Shown here one piece after another: positions 1 through 5,766 of a DNA stretch of 6,556 nucleotides. Under the pieces are notes generated by a model. The model searched no databases. It saw only the letters and a program-made list of their open reading frames with translations, and was not told the DNA's origin. Origin of the DNA: Flavobacteriales bacterium (GTDB lineage Bacteria > Bacteroidota > Bacteroidia > Flavobacteriales_D > Sanyastnellaceae); contig DQKQ01000111.1 in assembly GCA_015660615.1 (NCBI GenBank), positions 1-6,556 of the forward strand. The letters run 5' to 3'. Made by a program: the position numbers and the translations under genes. Numbering within the stretch: the first letter of the stretch is position 1; each line of letters begins with the position of its first letter.

Positions 1-89
1 GCAATCCAGGTGAGACTCGTCTTGATATAGATTTTGATGATGGTACCGAAGGTGTAGTTGACCCTAAAGACGTCAAGCTGCAAAAATAA
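1..89 (+). CDS. 3' end of an unidentified phage gene (C-terminal 28 residues)
   Basis: An open frame enters from the left edge (first whole codon at base 3) and stops at TAA 87-89. The visible tail contains RLDIDFDDGTEGVVDPKDVK and ends LQK. The alternation of hydrophobic residues with a D-D-G-x-E-G turn resembles the last strands of a small SH3- or Tudor-like beta barrel, but 28 residues are too few to assign a family. Its strand and direction match the genes that follow, which start 30 bases downstream. No function can be given from this fragment. Confidence 0.6.
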   Translation, partial: NPGETRLDIDFDDGTEGVVDPKDVKLQK

Positions 90-90
90 A

Positions 91-119
91 ACGGAGGCCG
101 TCAGTAGTATATATAATAT
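91..119 (+). promoter_or_regulatory. AT-rich leader of the 123-aa gene, possible late-type promoter
   Basis: The short gap has a strong Shine-Dalgarno-like GGAGG at 93-97, but it lies about 22 bases before the ATG at 120, much farther than the usual 5-10. It sits in a tiny inverted repeat (ACGG-AGG-CCGT, 91-101). Between it and the start is an almost pure A/T run (TATATATAATATA, 108-120). That run resembles a T4-type late promoter box (consensus TATAAATA) or a -10 TATAAT at 112-117, but no -35 is visible and transcription from it would leave almost no leader. Either reading is weak. Confidence 0.25.
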
Positions 120-491
120 ATGATGAAAATATTTGATGAGCTGAACAACGAAAACTTTAACTTTTTTGCAGCACAGAATTACCACAACCCAGGTTGTACA
201 GACATAGCAGAGTTTAATGAAGATCTGAGTCGGTTCAAGTACGTGAAACGCTTGTTGAACCGATATGAAACGTTTGGTGATTTGAAAGAAAGATTGATCT
301 TAAACCATATTATTGTGATATATAATGTGTTTGGGATTAAAGCAAGTAACAGAATGGTTTGGCATAAGTTTACATATAAGCAGTGGAGTTATATCAAACC
401 ATTTCTAGTGTTTCTAAATTATTTACCTGAGAATGAAAAGGTAGAGATTAAAATGGATCCATATATTGTTGAGGTATTAAGGAAGATCTAA
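120..491 (+). CDS. Conserved phage protein of unknown function (123 aa)
   Basis: The protein has 123 residues and no recognisable catalytic motif. It is rich in aromatic residues and Asn near the N-terminus (ENFNFFAAQNYHNP, 11-24). It then has a basic helix-like stretch (FKYVKRLLNRYE, 39-50) and a hydrophobic segment (LILNHIIVIYNVFGI, 59-73) that is too polar at its edges to be a clear membrane span. From memory, similar small proteins occur as conserved hypotheticals in marine and cyanobacterial T4-like phages (a DUF7207-type family); this needs a profile search. Two adjacent ATG codons (120 and 123) could start it, and an in-frame stop at 114-116 rules out anything further upstream. The stop codon shares one base with the next ATG (TAATG), so the two genes are probably translationally coupled. 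Confidence 0.8.
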   Translation: MMKIFDELNNENFNFFAAQNYHNPGCTDIAEFNEDLSRFKYVKRLLNRYETFGDLKERLILNHIIVIYNVFGIKASNRMVWHKFTYKQWSYIKPFLVFLNYLPENEKVEIKMDPYIVEVLRKI

Positions 492-1093
492 TGGGTATTA
501 TATCAAGAACAGGTGACTTATTCTATACGTTTAAGTTCATTAAAACTTTGACTACACCGTGGAATAAAACTGAGGCGTACAAACTCGGTATTATCGATGA
601 AAATGGCAAAGTGTTAAAGAAATCTAAGGAGCTTAAAACCTCTGCCGAGAAAAGCGCATACACGATTTTTGATCGCCTAGTATTTAACTTAAAGCGATTG
701 TTAGAAAAAGTTCCACTTGGAAAGACAATGCTCGGCTCTTATGCCGCAGCCCTATTCTTGATTAAAGAGCACTCGGGTATATCATATGATGATCTTGAAC
801 GTGTTATTGTAGAGGAATATGGAGATGATACATCATTATCTAACCTTAACGAACAAATAAAATATAGTTGGTTTGAATCAGCAAATGGTGTCCTATCTCC
901 AGGAACATATTTTTTAACTGATAATGTTAACTCGGTCGAAACAGGTGAATTGATTATGCTTAAGAATCAACGTGTCGTAATCAATGATTTTCTTAAACCA
1001 CATGATACTGTAATAGGATGTAATATTTACAAAGTGTATATTGAAAGTCTTTCTAGAAATATATATATCACATCAAATAATTTAACAAGATAG
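491..1093 (+). CDS. Conserved phage protein of unknown function (200 aa)
   Basis: The 200-residue protein starts at an ATG overlapping the previous stop by one base, with AAGGA at 479-483 as a good ribosome site. It appears to have two parts. The N-terminal half (about 1-115) is mainly helical, with LTTPWNKTEAYKLGIID at 20-36, a basic patch KVLKKSKELKT at 40-50, and a hydrophobic helix GSYAAALFLIKE at 82-93. The C-terminal part (about 125-200) is beta-rich, with LSPGTYFLTD at 135-144 and IYKVYIESLSRNIYIT at 179-194. I recall related sequences as conserved hypotheticals in marine T4-like phages, often near the preceding gene, but know no established function. There is no signal peptide, convincing membrane segment or catalytic motif. 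A virion or DNA-metabolism role is possible but unsupported here. Confidence 0.8.
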   Translation: MGIISRTGDLFYTFKFIKTLTTPWNKTEAYKLGIIDENGKVLKKSKELKTSAEKSAYTIFDRLVFNLKRLLEKVPLGKTMLGSYAAALFLIKEHSGISYDDLERVIVEEYGDDTSLSNLNEQIKYSWFESANGVLSPGTYFLTDNVNSVETGELIMLKNQRVVINDFLKPHDTVIGCNIYKVYIESLSRNIYITSNNLTR

Positions 1094-1101
1094 GATACCT
1101 C

Positions 1102-1434
1102 ATGAAAAACGAAGATACAACTACTACAGACGTCGAGCTACCGGCTGATGTTACTGCTGATAAAAAGAAAAGAAAATACGACGGCCGTACGGTTGAAGGT
1201 AAGAAACTTATTAGGAGTATCCTAGCACGTCGAGAAGCACGCAGATTAAAGGATAGAGAGAAGCTCTGGACTGGTTCACATCTCCGGACTAACGAAGATC
1301 CGAATGAAGGCTTATTGAATTATGTCAAGCTGGCCGGTCATGGAAAGAAAAAGTCAAGCCTGAATCAAATTGACTTCTATAAAAAGAAAGAAGCCAGGAA
1401 AAAACTTAAAAGAGCAATGAATAAGAAAAAATAA
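1102..1434 (+). CDS. Small, highly basic lysine/arginine-rich protein (110 aa)
   Basis: This 110-residue protein starts at ATG 1102 behind AGGA at 1092-1095, which overlaps the stop of the gene before. The first 20 residues are acidic and Thr-rich (NEDTTTTDVELPAD). The rest is strongly basic: I count 22 Lys and 11 Arg against 16 Asp/Glu overall. Lys clusters lie at 21-25, 82-84, 94-96, 100-103 and 108-110. Residues 35-54 look like an amphipathic Arg/Lys helix. There is no catalytic motif, Cys pair or membrane segment. The composition suggests binding to nucleic acid or another polyanion, but that is inference. It ends 14 bases before the SET-domain gene, making it a possible substrate or partner of that enzyme. 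I do not recognise the family. Confidence 0.8.
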   Translation: MKNEDTTTTDVELPADVTADKKKRKYDGRTVEGKKLIRSILARREARRLKDREKLWTGSHLRTNEDPNEGLLNYVKLAGHGKKKSSLNQIDFYKKKEARKKLKRAMNKKK

Positions 1435-1448
1435 GGAAATATTATATT

Positions 1449-1817
1449 ATGGAATTCAACAGTGAGAATTATAGACCGTTACCGAAAGGGACAACAGTCA
1501 AGAAATCAAGCATAGACGGATTAGGCGTCCATGCAACAGAAAACATCCAATCAGGCATATCGTTAGGTAAAACACACGTAATGTCAAATGCTAGAGAGGA
1601 TGGTGATAACTGGATTAGAACACCGCTAGGCGGATTCTTAAATCATTCTATCACACCGAATTGCTTTATTTTGAGCGGGACTATCATTGAGGTAGAAGGT
1701 ATGTACCAGATAGGTGAAGATTGTAAGACACTATATACGGTGTGTCCTATAAAAAAAGGCACTGAACTAACTGTATACTATAACTCAGAGGAGTACAAGA
1801 AAGATGAAAACATTTAG
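1449..1817 (+). CDS. SET-domain protein, probable protein-lysine methyltransferase (122 aa)
   Basis: The protein is a minimal SET domain with the family's hallmarks in order. The N-terminal strand motif is IDGLGVHATENIQSG (22-36, with G24-x-G26). The cofactor-binding and pseudoknot motif is NHSITPNC (65-72). The C-terminal motif is KKGTELTVYY (102-111), matching the usual GEELTxxY, with Tyr111 in the catalytic-tyrosine position. SET proteins transfer methyl from S-adenosylmethionine to lysine side chains. At 122 residues it has no pre-SET or post-SET cysteine cluster, like other small bacterial and phage SET proteins. AAGGAA at 1433-1438 is the ribosome site. Its last 14 bases overlap the next gene, which encodes a lysine-rich protein, and another lysine-rich protein lies just upstream. 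The fold is well supported; the substrate is unknown and could be a phage or host protein. Confidence 0.9.
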   Translation: MEFNSENYRPLPKGTTVKKSSIDGLGVHATENIQSGISLGKTHVMSNAREDGDNWIRTPLGGFLNHSITPNCFILSGTIIEVEGMYQIGEDCKTLYTVCPIKKGTELTVYYNSEEYKKDENI

Positions 1818-2112
1818 AGAGATTCTAGAAGCGGTTGCAGAAGTGGTTGCAGAGGCCACGCGTGCACGCGTGGCGCGTGATAGGGACGCGGCCGCACACC
1901 AAGCCGCCCAGGACTACAAAAATATAGATAAAAAGAAGCGCCGTAAAAAGATGTCTAAAAAGCAGTCTGTGAAGGCTACATCTGCAAACAGACAGGGAGG
2001 TCCGAAACGAAAGGGTGCACCCCATAAAAGGGATAAGAGATCTGATTGGTCTCAATATACTCCTGAAGAGAGAGCCAAGCTCGAAGCGGCCGCAGAAATA
2101 CTGTCTAAATAA
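1804..2112 (+). CDS. Basic protein with T4-like capsid-targeting N-terminus, candidate internal head protein (102 aa)
   Basis: The start at 1804 lies inside the SET gene (14-base overlap), with AGAGGAG at 1787-1793 as ribosome site. The N-terminus MKTFREILEA resembles the capsid-targeting sequence of T4 internal proteins (MKTYQEFIAEA, from memory). I7-L8-E9|A10 fits the L/I-x-E cleavage rule of the T4 prohead protease gp21. After an Ala/Glu/Val helix (10-36, with tandem AVAE-VVAE), the rest is Lys/Arg-rich and probably disordered: KKKRRKKMSKK at 43-53 and PKRKGAPHKRDKR at 67-79. A short helix with W82 and PEERAKLEAAAEIL (87-100) closes it. I count 28 Lys+Arg against 14 Asp+Glu. Small, basic, packaged proteins that enter the host with the DNA are known in T4 (IPI-IPIII). 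Membership is inference from the N-terminus and composition, since no sequence family is recognised in the body. Alternatives are a DNA- or RNA-binding accessory protein or a substrate of the SET enzyme. Confidence 0.75.
   Translation: MKTFREILEAVAEVVAEATRARVARDRDAAAHQAAQDYKNIDKKKRRKKMSKKQSVKATSANRQGGPKRKGAPHKRDKRSDWSQYTPEERAKLEAAAEILSK
1830..1853 (+). repeat. Tandem 12-bp direct repeat
   Basis: Two adjacent 12-base units, AGCGGTTGCAGA (1830-1841) and AGTGGTTGCAGA (1842-1853), differ at one base. In frame they add a second copy of the AVAE/VVAE unit to the helix of the basic protein. This is probably a slippage duplication. Confidence 0.8.
1855..1874. repeat. Perfect 20-bp palindrome built from tandem CACGCGTG
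   Basis: GCCACGCGTGCACGCGTGGC is its own reverse complement. Its core is two tandem copies of the palindromic octamer CACGCGTG (1857-1864 and 1865-1872), followed by a degenerate third (GCGCGTG, 1873-1879). It could fold into an 8-bp GC-rich stem with a TGCA loop. It lies inside the coding region of the basic 102-aa protein, in an otherwise AT-rich sequence. Confidence 0.85.
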
Positions 2113-2131
2113 GCTTTGGATATGAGGTAAA

Positions 2132-2248
2132 ATGATCGATCGCAGATCAGAAAGAGAGCAAACCAAACAGGCCATTCGCGACCTGTTTTGGTTAATTCCT
2201 CTCTTAGCCGTAATCATTGTTATTGGCTACTGTTTCGGTAGCTACTAG
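2132..2248 (+). CDS. Small single-pass membrane protein (38 aa)
   Basis: A short frame runs from ATG 2132 to TAG 2246-2248, with GAGG at 2124-2127 just upstream. The product starts with a charged stretch MIDRRSEREQTKQAIRD (1-17), followed by one hydrophobic segment (about 18-36, LFWLIPLLAVIIVIGYCFG). The positive charges before the hydrophobic run predict an N-in, C-out inner-membrane protein. There is no lipobox and no second span, so it is not a typical holin. Small membrane proteins in phages can be antiholins, superinfection-exclusion factors or modulators of host membrane enzymes, but nothing here selects one. It sits 19 bases after the basic-protein gene and is the last gene before the nrd promoter. 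The coding call rests on the ribosome site, the spacing and the clean membrane segment. Confidence 0.7.
   Translation: MIDRRSEREQTKQAIRDLFWLIPLLAVIIVIGYCFGSY
2161..2193 (+). repeat. Imperfect inverted repeat (11-bp stem, one bulge) inside the small membrane gene
   Basis: The left arm AACCAAACAGG (2161-2171) and right arm CCTGTTTTGGTT (2182-2193) pair over 11 positions with a single unpaired base, enclosing the 10-base loop CCATTCGCGA. In RNA this would be a stable hairpin. It has no following U-tract, so it is not a standard terminator. Confidence 0.6.
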
Positions 2249-2384
2249 CACTCGCACCCGTCCGGGTAACAAAATAAATGAAAATAACGGTGTACAAACG
2301 CGGTAAACTGTGATATAATATACCCTATGAAAAACACTGTGGTTATAGATAGAATATGAGAACAATAAAGAAGGAAATTTTGTA
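2249..2384 (+). other. Intergenic region before nrdA
   Basis: This 136-base stretch is the only substantial non-coding gap in the window. It contains a sigma70-type promoter, an 11-codon frame resembling the beginning of nrdA (2278-2313), a small imperfect inverted repeat AAACACTGTGGTT (2332-2344) just past the expected transcription start, and the nrdA ribosome site AAGGA (2371-2375). I saw no T-rich hairpin terminator, tRNA or minus-strand gene. Confidence 0.7.
2291..2319 (+). promoter_or_regulatory. Sigma70-type promoter with extended -10 for the nrd operon
   Basis: A perfect TATAAT (2314-2319) is preceded by TG at 2311-2312, giving an extended -10 (TGATATAAT). Exactly 17 bases upstream is TGTACA (2291-2296), a 4/6 match to TTGACA. 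Transcription would start near 2326, leaving a leader of roughly 60 bases before nrdA at 2385. This fits early expression of nucleotide-metabolism genes by unmodified host RNA polymerase. Confidence 0.65.
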
Positions 2385-4682
2385 ATGGAAATACTAGTAA
2401 AAAAACGCGACGGACGACTCGAAGACTTCGACCTCGACAAGGTCCACAAGGTCCTAGATTGGGCAACGGAATCGATCTCAGGTGTGTCGATATCAGAGAT
2501 AGAACTGCGTGCCAACATCCAATTATACGATAAAATCCCAGCTGATTTTATCCATGAGTTGTTGATTAAATCAGCGGCTGAACTTATTTCAGACAGCACT
2601 CCTAACTATCAATACGTGGCTGCACGATTGGTTAACTATAAACTGCGCAAAGAGGTTTACGGATCATTCGATCCACCACCTCTGCTCGATATCATAAAAA
2701 CCAATATCAAGCACACCGTATATGACTCAGCAATATTAGATCTATATACTGAAGAAGAGATAAACAATCTTGGTAATCATATAAAACACGACCGTGACAA
2801 CACATTTACTTATGCTGGGATGGAACAATTCCGGGGTAAATACTTAGTACAAGACCGTCAAAGTAAAGTCATTTATGAGACACCACAAATTCTGTATATG
2901 ATGATTGCTGCAACACTTTTTTCGACTTATCCAACACAAACACGTATTAAATACGTCAAGGATTTCTATGATGCAATTTCACTTTTTTATATATCATTAC
3001 CTACGCCGATTATGGCCGGTGTTCGAACTCCAACACGCCAATTTTCTTCTTGTGTTCTTATCGAGTCCGGAGATTCTCTTGATTCCATTAATTCTACTGC
3101 CACTTCGATAGTCAAATATATATCGAAAAAGGCTGGTATAGGAATCGGTGTTGGGTCAATTAGAGCCATCGGATCTAAAGTCAATGATGGATCTATTCTA
3201 CACACAGGACTTATTCCATTCTTAAAGTACTTCCAGGCTGCCGTAAAATCATGTAGCCAAGGTGGAGTGCGTGGTGGAGCTGCGACGTGTTGGATGCCGG
3301 TTTGGCATTATGAGTTTGAAGACCTAGTCGTTCTCAAGAACAATAAAGGCACAGAAGAGAATAGAATCAGGCATATGGATTATGGCTTCCAGTTCAACAA
3401 GCTAATGTACGAACGCTTGATCACCGGTGGTAATATCACCCTTTTCAACCCAGCCGATTGTACAGACTTATATGAGGCATTCTATGCTGATCAAGATAAA
3501 TTTAAGGAATTATATGAGAAGTATGAAAGAAAAACATCAATCCGGAAAAAGGTTCTACCAGCATTAGAAGTATTTTCTAAGTTCCTGGTTGAACGCAAAG
3601 ATACCGGTCGGATATATCTGATGAATGTTGATCATTGCAATGAACATGGATCATTTCTTCCTGAGATAGCACCTGTGAGAATGAGTAATCTATGTGCTGA
3701 GATCACCTTACCTACATCACCACTATCATACGAAGATACTAACCGTGAAGGTGAGATTAGTCTATGTACACTATCAGCAATCAACTGGGGTATCATAGAC
3801 AAGCCATCTGATCTCGAAAAGTACTGCGATTTAGCAGTCAGGGCCCTAGACAATCTAATAGATTATCAAACATATCCCGTTGTAGATGCTCATCGATCAA
3901 CTATAGCACGTAGACCACTAGGCATAGGTATCATCAATCTTGCGTATTTCCTCGCTAAACGTGGGTTAAAATACGATGAAAGTGCACATGAGGTTATTAA
4001 TGAATATGCAGAAGCCTGGTCATATTATCTTATTAAGGCTTCAAATAATTTAGCCAAAGAATCTGGTCGATGTCCTAAGTCACATGAAACTCGTTATGCT
4101 TTAGGTATTACTCCTAATATGACGTATAAGACTGAAGTTGATGATCTTATAGATAATAAACAGCAACTACCATGGGGTGAATTACAGGACGATCTTAAGC
4201 AATATGGCATAAGGAACTCAACCCTAATGGCACTAATGCCGGCTGAAACGAGTGCTCAGATTTCTAACAGTACTAATGGAATTGAACCACCTAGAGCCCT
4301 TGTTTCATATAAGCAAAGTAAAGATGGTATTATGGCCCAGGTTGTTCCTGGGTATTATCACCTTAAGAATAAGTATGACCTACTCTGGGATCAAAGTTCT
4401 CCAGAGGGATATTTGAAGATTTGTGCTATACTACAGAAGTATATTGATCAGTCCATATCAGTGAATACTTCATACAATCCAGCTAACTTTGAGGACGGGA
4501 AGATATCTATGTCGGCAATGATCTCAGATCTGGTAACATGTTACAAGTATGGAATCAAAACCTTGTATTATTTTAATACACATGATGGTGCAGGAGATAC
4601 GACCGACGAAGAGACACATCATACATATGACGGAGAATCAACTCAAATAGACGACGAAGAATGCGAGGCTTGTGCTATATGA
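2385..4682 (+). CDS. nrdA: Ribonucleoside-diphosphate reductase class Ia, large (alpha) subunit
   Basis: NrdA reduces ribonucleoside diphosphates to deoxy forms, using a radical delivered by NrdB. An N-terminal ATP-cone (about 1-95; VKKRDGR at 5-11, DKVHKVLDWA at 18-27, H57, K89) is followed by the ten-stranded barrel. The reducible cysteine pair is C223 (RQFSSC) and C461 (SLCTLSA). The catalytic triad N435, C437 and E439 lies in MSNLCAEITLPT. The radical-transfer tyrosines are Y728-Y729 (KTLYYFNT). The tail DDEECEACAI carries the C760-x2-C763 shuttle pair. At 765 residues it matches the usual length (E. coli 761), with no intron or intein. The shuttle pair is CxxC as I recall in T4, not the wider spacing of E. 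coli. The ATP-cone looks complete, so allosteric activity control by dATP is possible, but the T4 enzyme also carries this region and is reported insensitive. AAGGA at 2371-2375 sets the start; the stop overlaps nrdB. Confidence 0.98.
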   Translation: MEILVKKRDGRLEDFDLDKVHKVLDWATESISGVSISEIELRANIQLYDKIPADFIHELLIKSAAELISDSTPNYQYVAARLVNYKLRKEVYGSFDPPPLLDIIKTNIKHTVYDSAILDLYTEEEINNLGNHIKHDRDNTFTYAGMEQFRGKYLVQDRQSKVIYETPQILYMMIAATLFSTYPTQTRIKYVKDFYDAISLFYISLPTPIMAGVRTPTRQFSSCVLIESGDSLDSINSTATSIVKYISKKAGIGIGVGSIRAIGSKVNDGSILHTGLIPFLKYFQAAVKSCSQGGVRGGAATCWMPVWHYEFEDLVVLKNNKGTEENRIRHMDYGFQFNKLMYERLITGGNITLFNPADCTDLYEAFYADQDKFKELYEKYERKTSIRKKVLPALEVFSKFLVERKDTGRIYLMNVDHCNEHGSFLPEIAPVRMSNLCAEITLPTSPLSYEDTNREGEISLCTLSAINWGIIDKPSDLEKYCDLAVRALDNLIDYQTYPVVDAHRSTIARRPLGIGIINLAYFLAKRGLKYDESAHEVINEYAEAWSYYLIKASNNLAKESGRCPKSHETRYALGITPNMTYKTEVDDLIDNKQQLPWGELQDDLKQYGIRNSTLMALMPAETSAQISNSTNGIEPPRALVSYKQSKDGIMAQVVPGYYHLKNKYDLLWDQSSPEGYLKICAILQKYIDQSISVNTSYNPANFEDGKISMSAMISDLVTCYKYGIKTLYYFNTHDGAGDTTDEETHHTYDGESTQIDDEECEACAI

Positions 4683-5755
4683 GCACTATGAAGAAAAATA
4701 CGCAACGACACACCGAGAAAAATATGTTTCTTGATGAGTCTGTTGATATTCAGAGATTTGATATACTTAAGTATCCTGATATTGACAAGATAACCGATCG
4801 GCAACTCGGGTTCTTTTGGCGCCCAGAAGAAGTGGACGTCAGTAAGGATAAAAAGGATTTCCGTGAGCTCACAGCAAATGAGCAACATATCTTTACGGCT
4901 AATTTGAAACGTCAGATACTCCTTGATAGTATTCAAGGTAGGGCACCAAATCTTGCATTCTTACCAATATCATCTTTGCCTGAAATAGAAACATGGGTAT
5001 CCACATGGTCGTTCTTTGAAACAATCCATTCCCGAAGCTACACACATATTATCCGTAACGTGTATGCTGATCCATCATTCGTGTTTGATCAAATGTTAGA
5101 TATAAAGGAAATATTAGATTGTGGTAATGATATTGCACACTACTACGATGATCTAATATCGCATAACAACAATCAAGAATATAACAATTATAGGCACAAA
5201 AAGGCGCTATGGTTAGCACTACACTCTGCCAATGCCCTTGAAGGTATCAGATTTTATATCTCATTTGCATGTTCCTGGGCATTCGCAGAACTCAAGAAGA
5301 TGGAAGGTAATGCCAAAATTATTAAACTTATCGCGAGAGATGAGAATGTTCACCTCGCTGGCACTATATCAATCATCAGAAATCTGTTGAAAGAGGATCC
5401 AGATTACATTAAAATAGAAAAAGAATGTGCCGATGAAGTACTACACCTATTTGTGAACGTTATAGAACAGGAGAAAAACTGGGCAGAATATCTCTTCAAA
5501 GATGGTTCTATGATTGGCCTAAATCAAAATTTGATATGTGATTATATTGAGTGGATCGGCACCAAGCGAATGCGAGTATTAGGTATCCATTCACCATATA
5601 AAGTATCATTAACCAACCCACTTCCATGGACAGAGAAGTGGATATCAGGGAGTGCTGTACAAGTCGCACCCCAAGAAACAGAAATCACATCATATATAAC
5701 AGGAGGAGTTAACCAAGATGTGTCGACAGAGACACTAAGCAAACTTAGCCTGTAA
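4679..5755 (+). CDS. nrdB: Ribonucleoside-diphosphate reductase class Ia, small (beta) subunit
   Basis: NrdB houses the diiron-tyrosyl radical that drives NrdA. Taking the ATG at 4679 (358 residues), the metal ligands are D83 (LLDSIQG), E114 and H117 (ETIHSRSY), E188 (ALEGIRF), and E222 and H225 (ARDENVH). The radical tyrosine is Y121. W47 (FFWRPEEVD) and Y339 (TSYITGG) fit the radical-transfer route, and the C-terminal LSKLSL fits the NrdA-docking tail. I chose 4679 because it makes a 4-base ATGA overlap with nrdA and has GAGG at 4665-4668. A longer start at 4661 would add six residues inside nrdA, and a shorter one exists at 4688. The protein is somewhat shorter than E. coli NrdB (about 376), because a loop between about 160 and 175 is shortened. 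All active-site residues are present, so the enzyme should be active, and no group I intron interrupts it, unlike T4 nrdB. Confidence 0.97.
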   Translation: MSTMKKNTQRHTEKNMFLDESVDIQRFDILKYPDIDKITDRQLGFFWRPEEVDVSKDKKDFRELTANEQHIFTANLKRQILLDSIQGRAPNLAFLPISSLPEIETWVSTWSFFETIHSRSYTHIIRNVYADPSFVFDQMLDIKEILDCGNDIAHYYDDLISHNNNQEYNNYRHKKALWLALHSANALEGIRFYISFACSWAFAELKKMEGNAKIIKLIARDENVHLAGTISIIRNLLKEDPDYIKIEKECADEVLHLFVNVIEQEKNWAEYLFKDGSMIGLNQNLICDYIEWIGTKRMRVLGIHSPYKVSLTNPLPWTEKWISGSAVQVAPQETEITSYITGGVNQDVSTETLSKLSL

Positions 5756-5766
5756 GGAGAATAACA

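Noticed and set aside
1825..2217. 130-codon open frame on the minus strand
   Set aside because: It is antisense to the basic 102-aa gene and part of the small membrane gene. Its protein is a composition mirror (Cys, Leu, Ser, Arg) without domains, and all other genes run on the + strand.
2254..2268. Possible terminator hairpin (ACCC-GTCC-GGGT)
   Set aside because: The stem is only four or five pairs and no T-run follows, so it does not qualify as an intrinsic terminator.
2327..2359. 10-codon frame MKNTVVIDRI before nrdA
   Set aside because: There is no ribosome site, and the ATG would lie within a base or two of the predicted transcription start.
2249..2384. NrdR-box pair in front of nrdA
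   Set aside because: I looked for ACACwATATATwGTGT-like 16-mers and found no acceptable match.
2204..2599. 131-codon minus-strand frame across the nrd promoter
   Set aside because: It overlaps the well-supported nrdA start and promoter and has no recognisable protein features.
5735..5748. Short hairpin CTAAG-CAAA-CTTAG at the end of nrdB
   Set aside because: A 5-bp AT-rich stem with no T-run. It is probably chance, although it lies just before the glutaredoxin ribosome site.
2385..5755. Group I intron, intein or split gene in nrdA/nrdB, as seen in some phages
   Set aside because: Both frames run without interruption and align end to end with the family, with all active-site residues in place.
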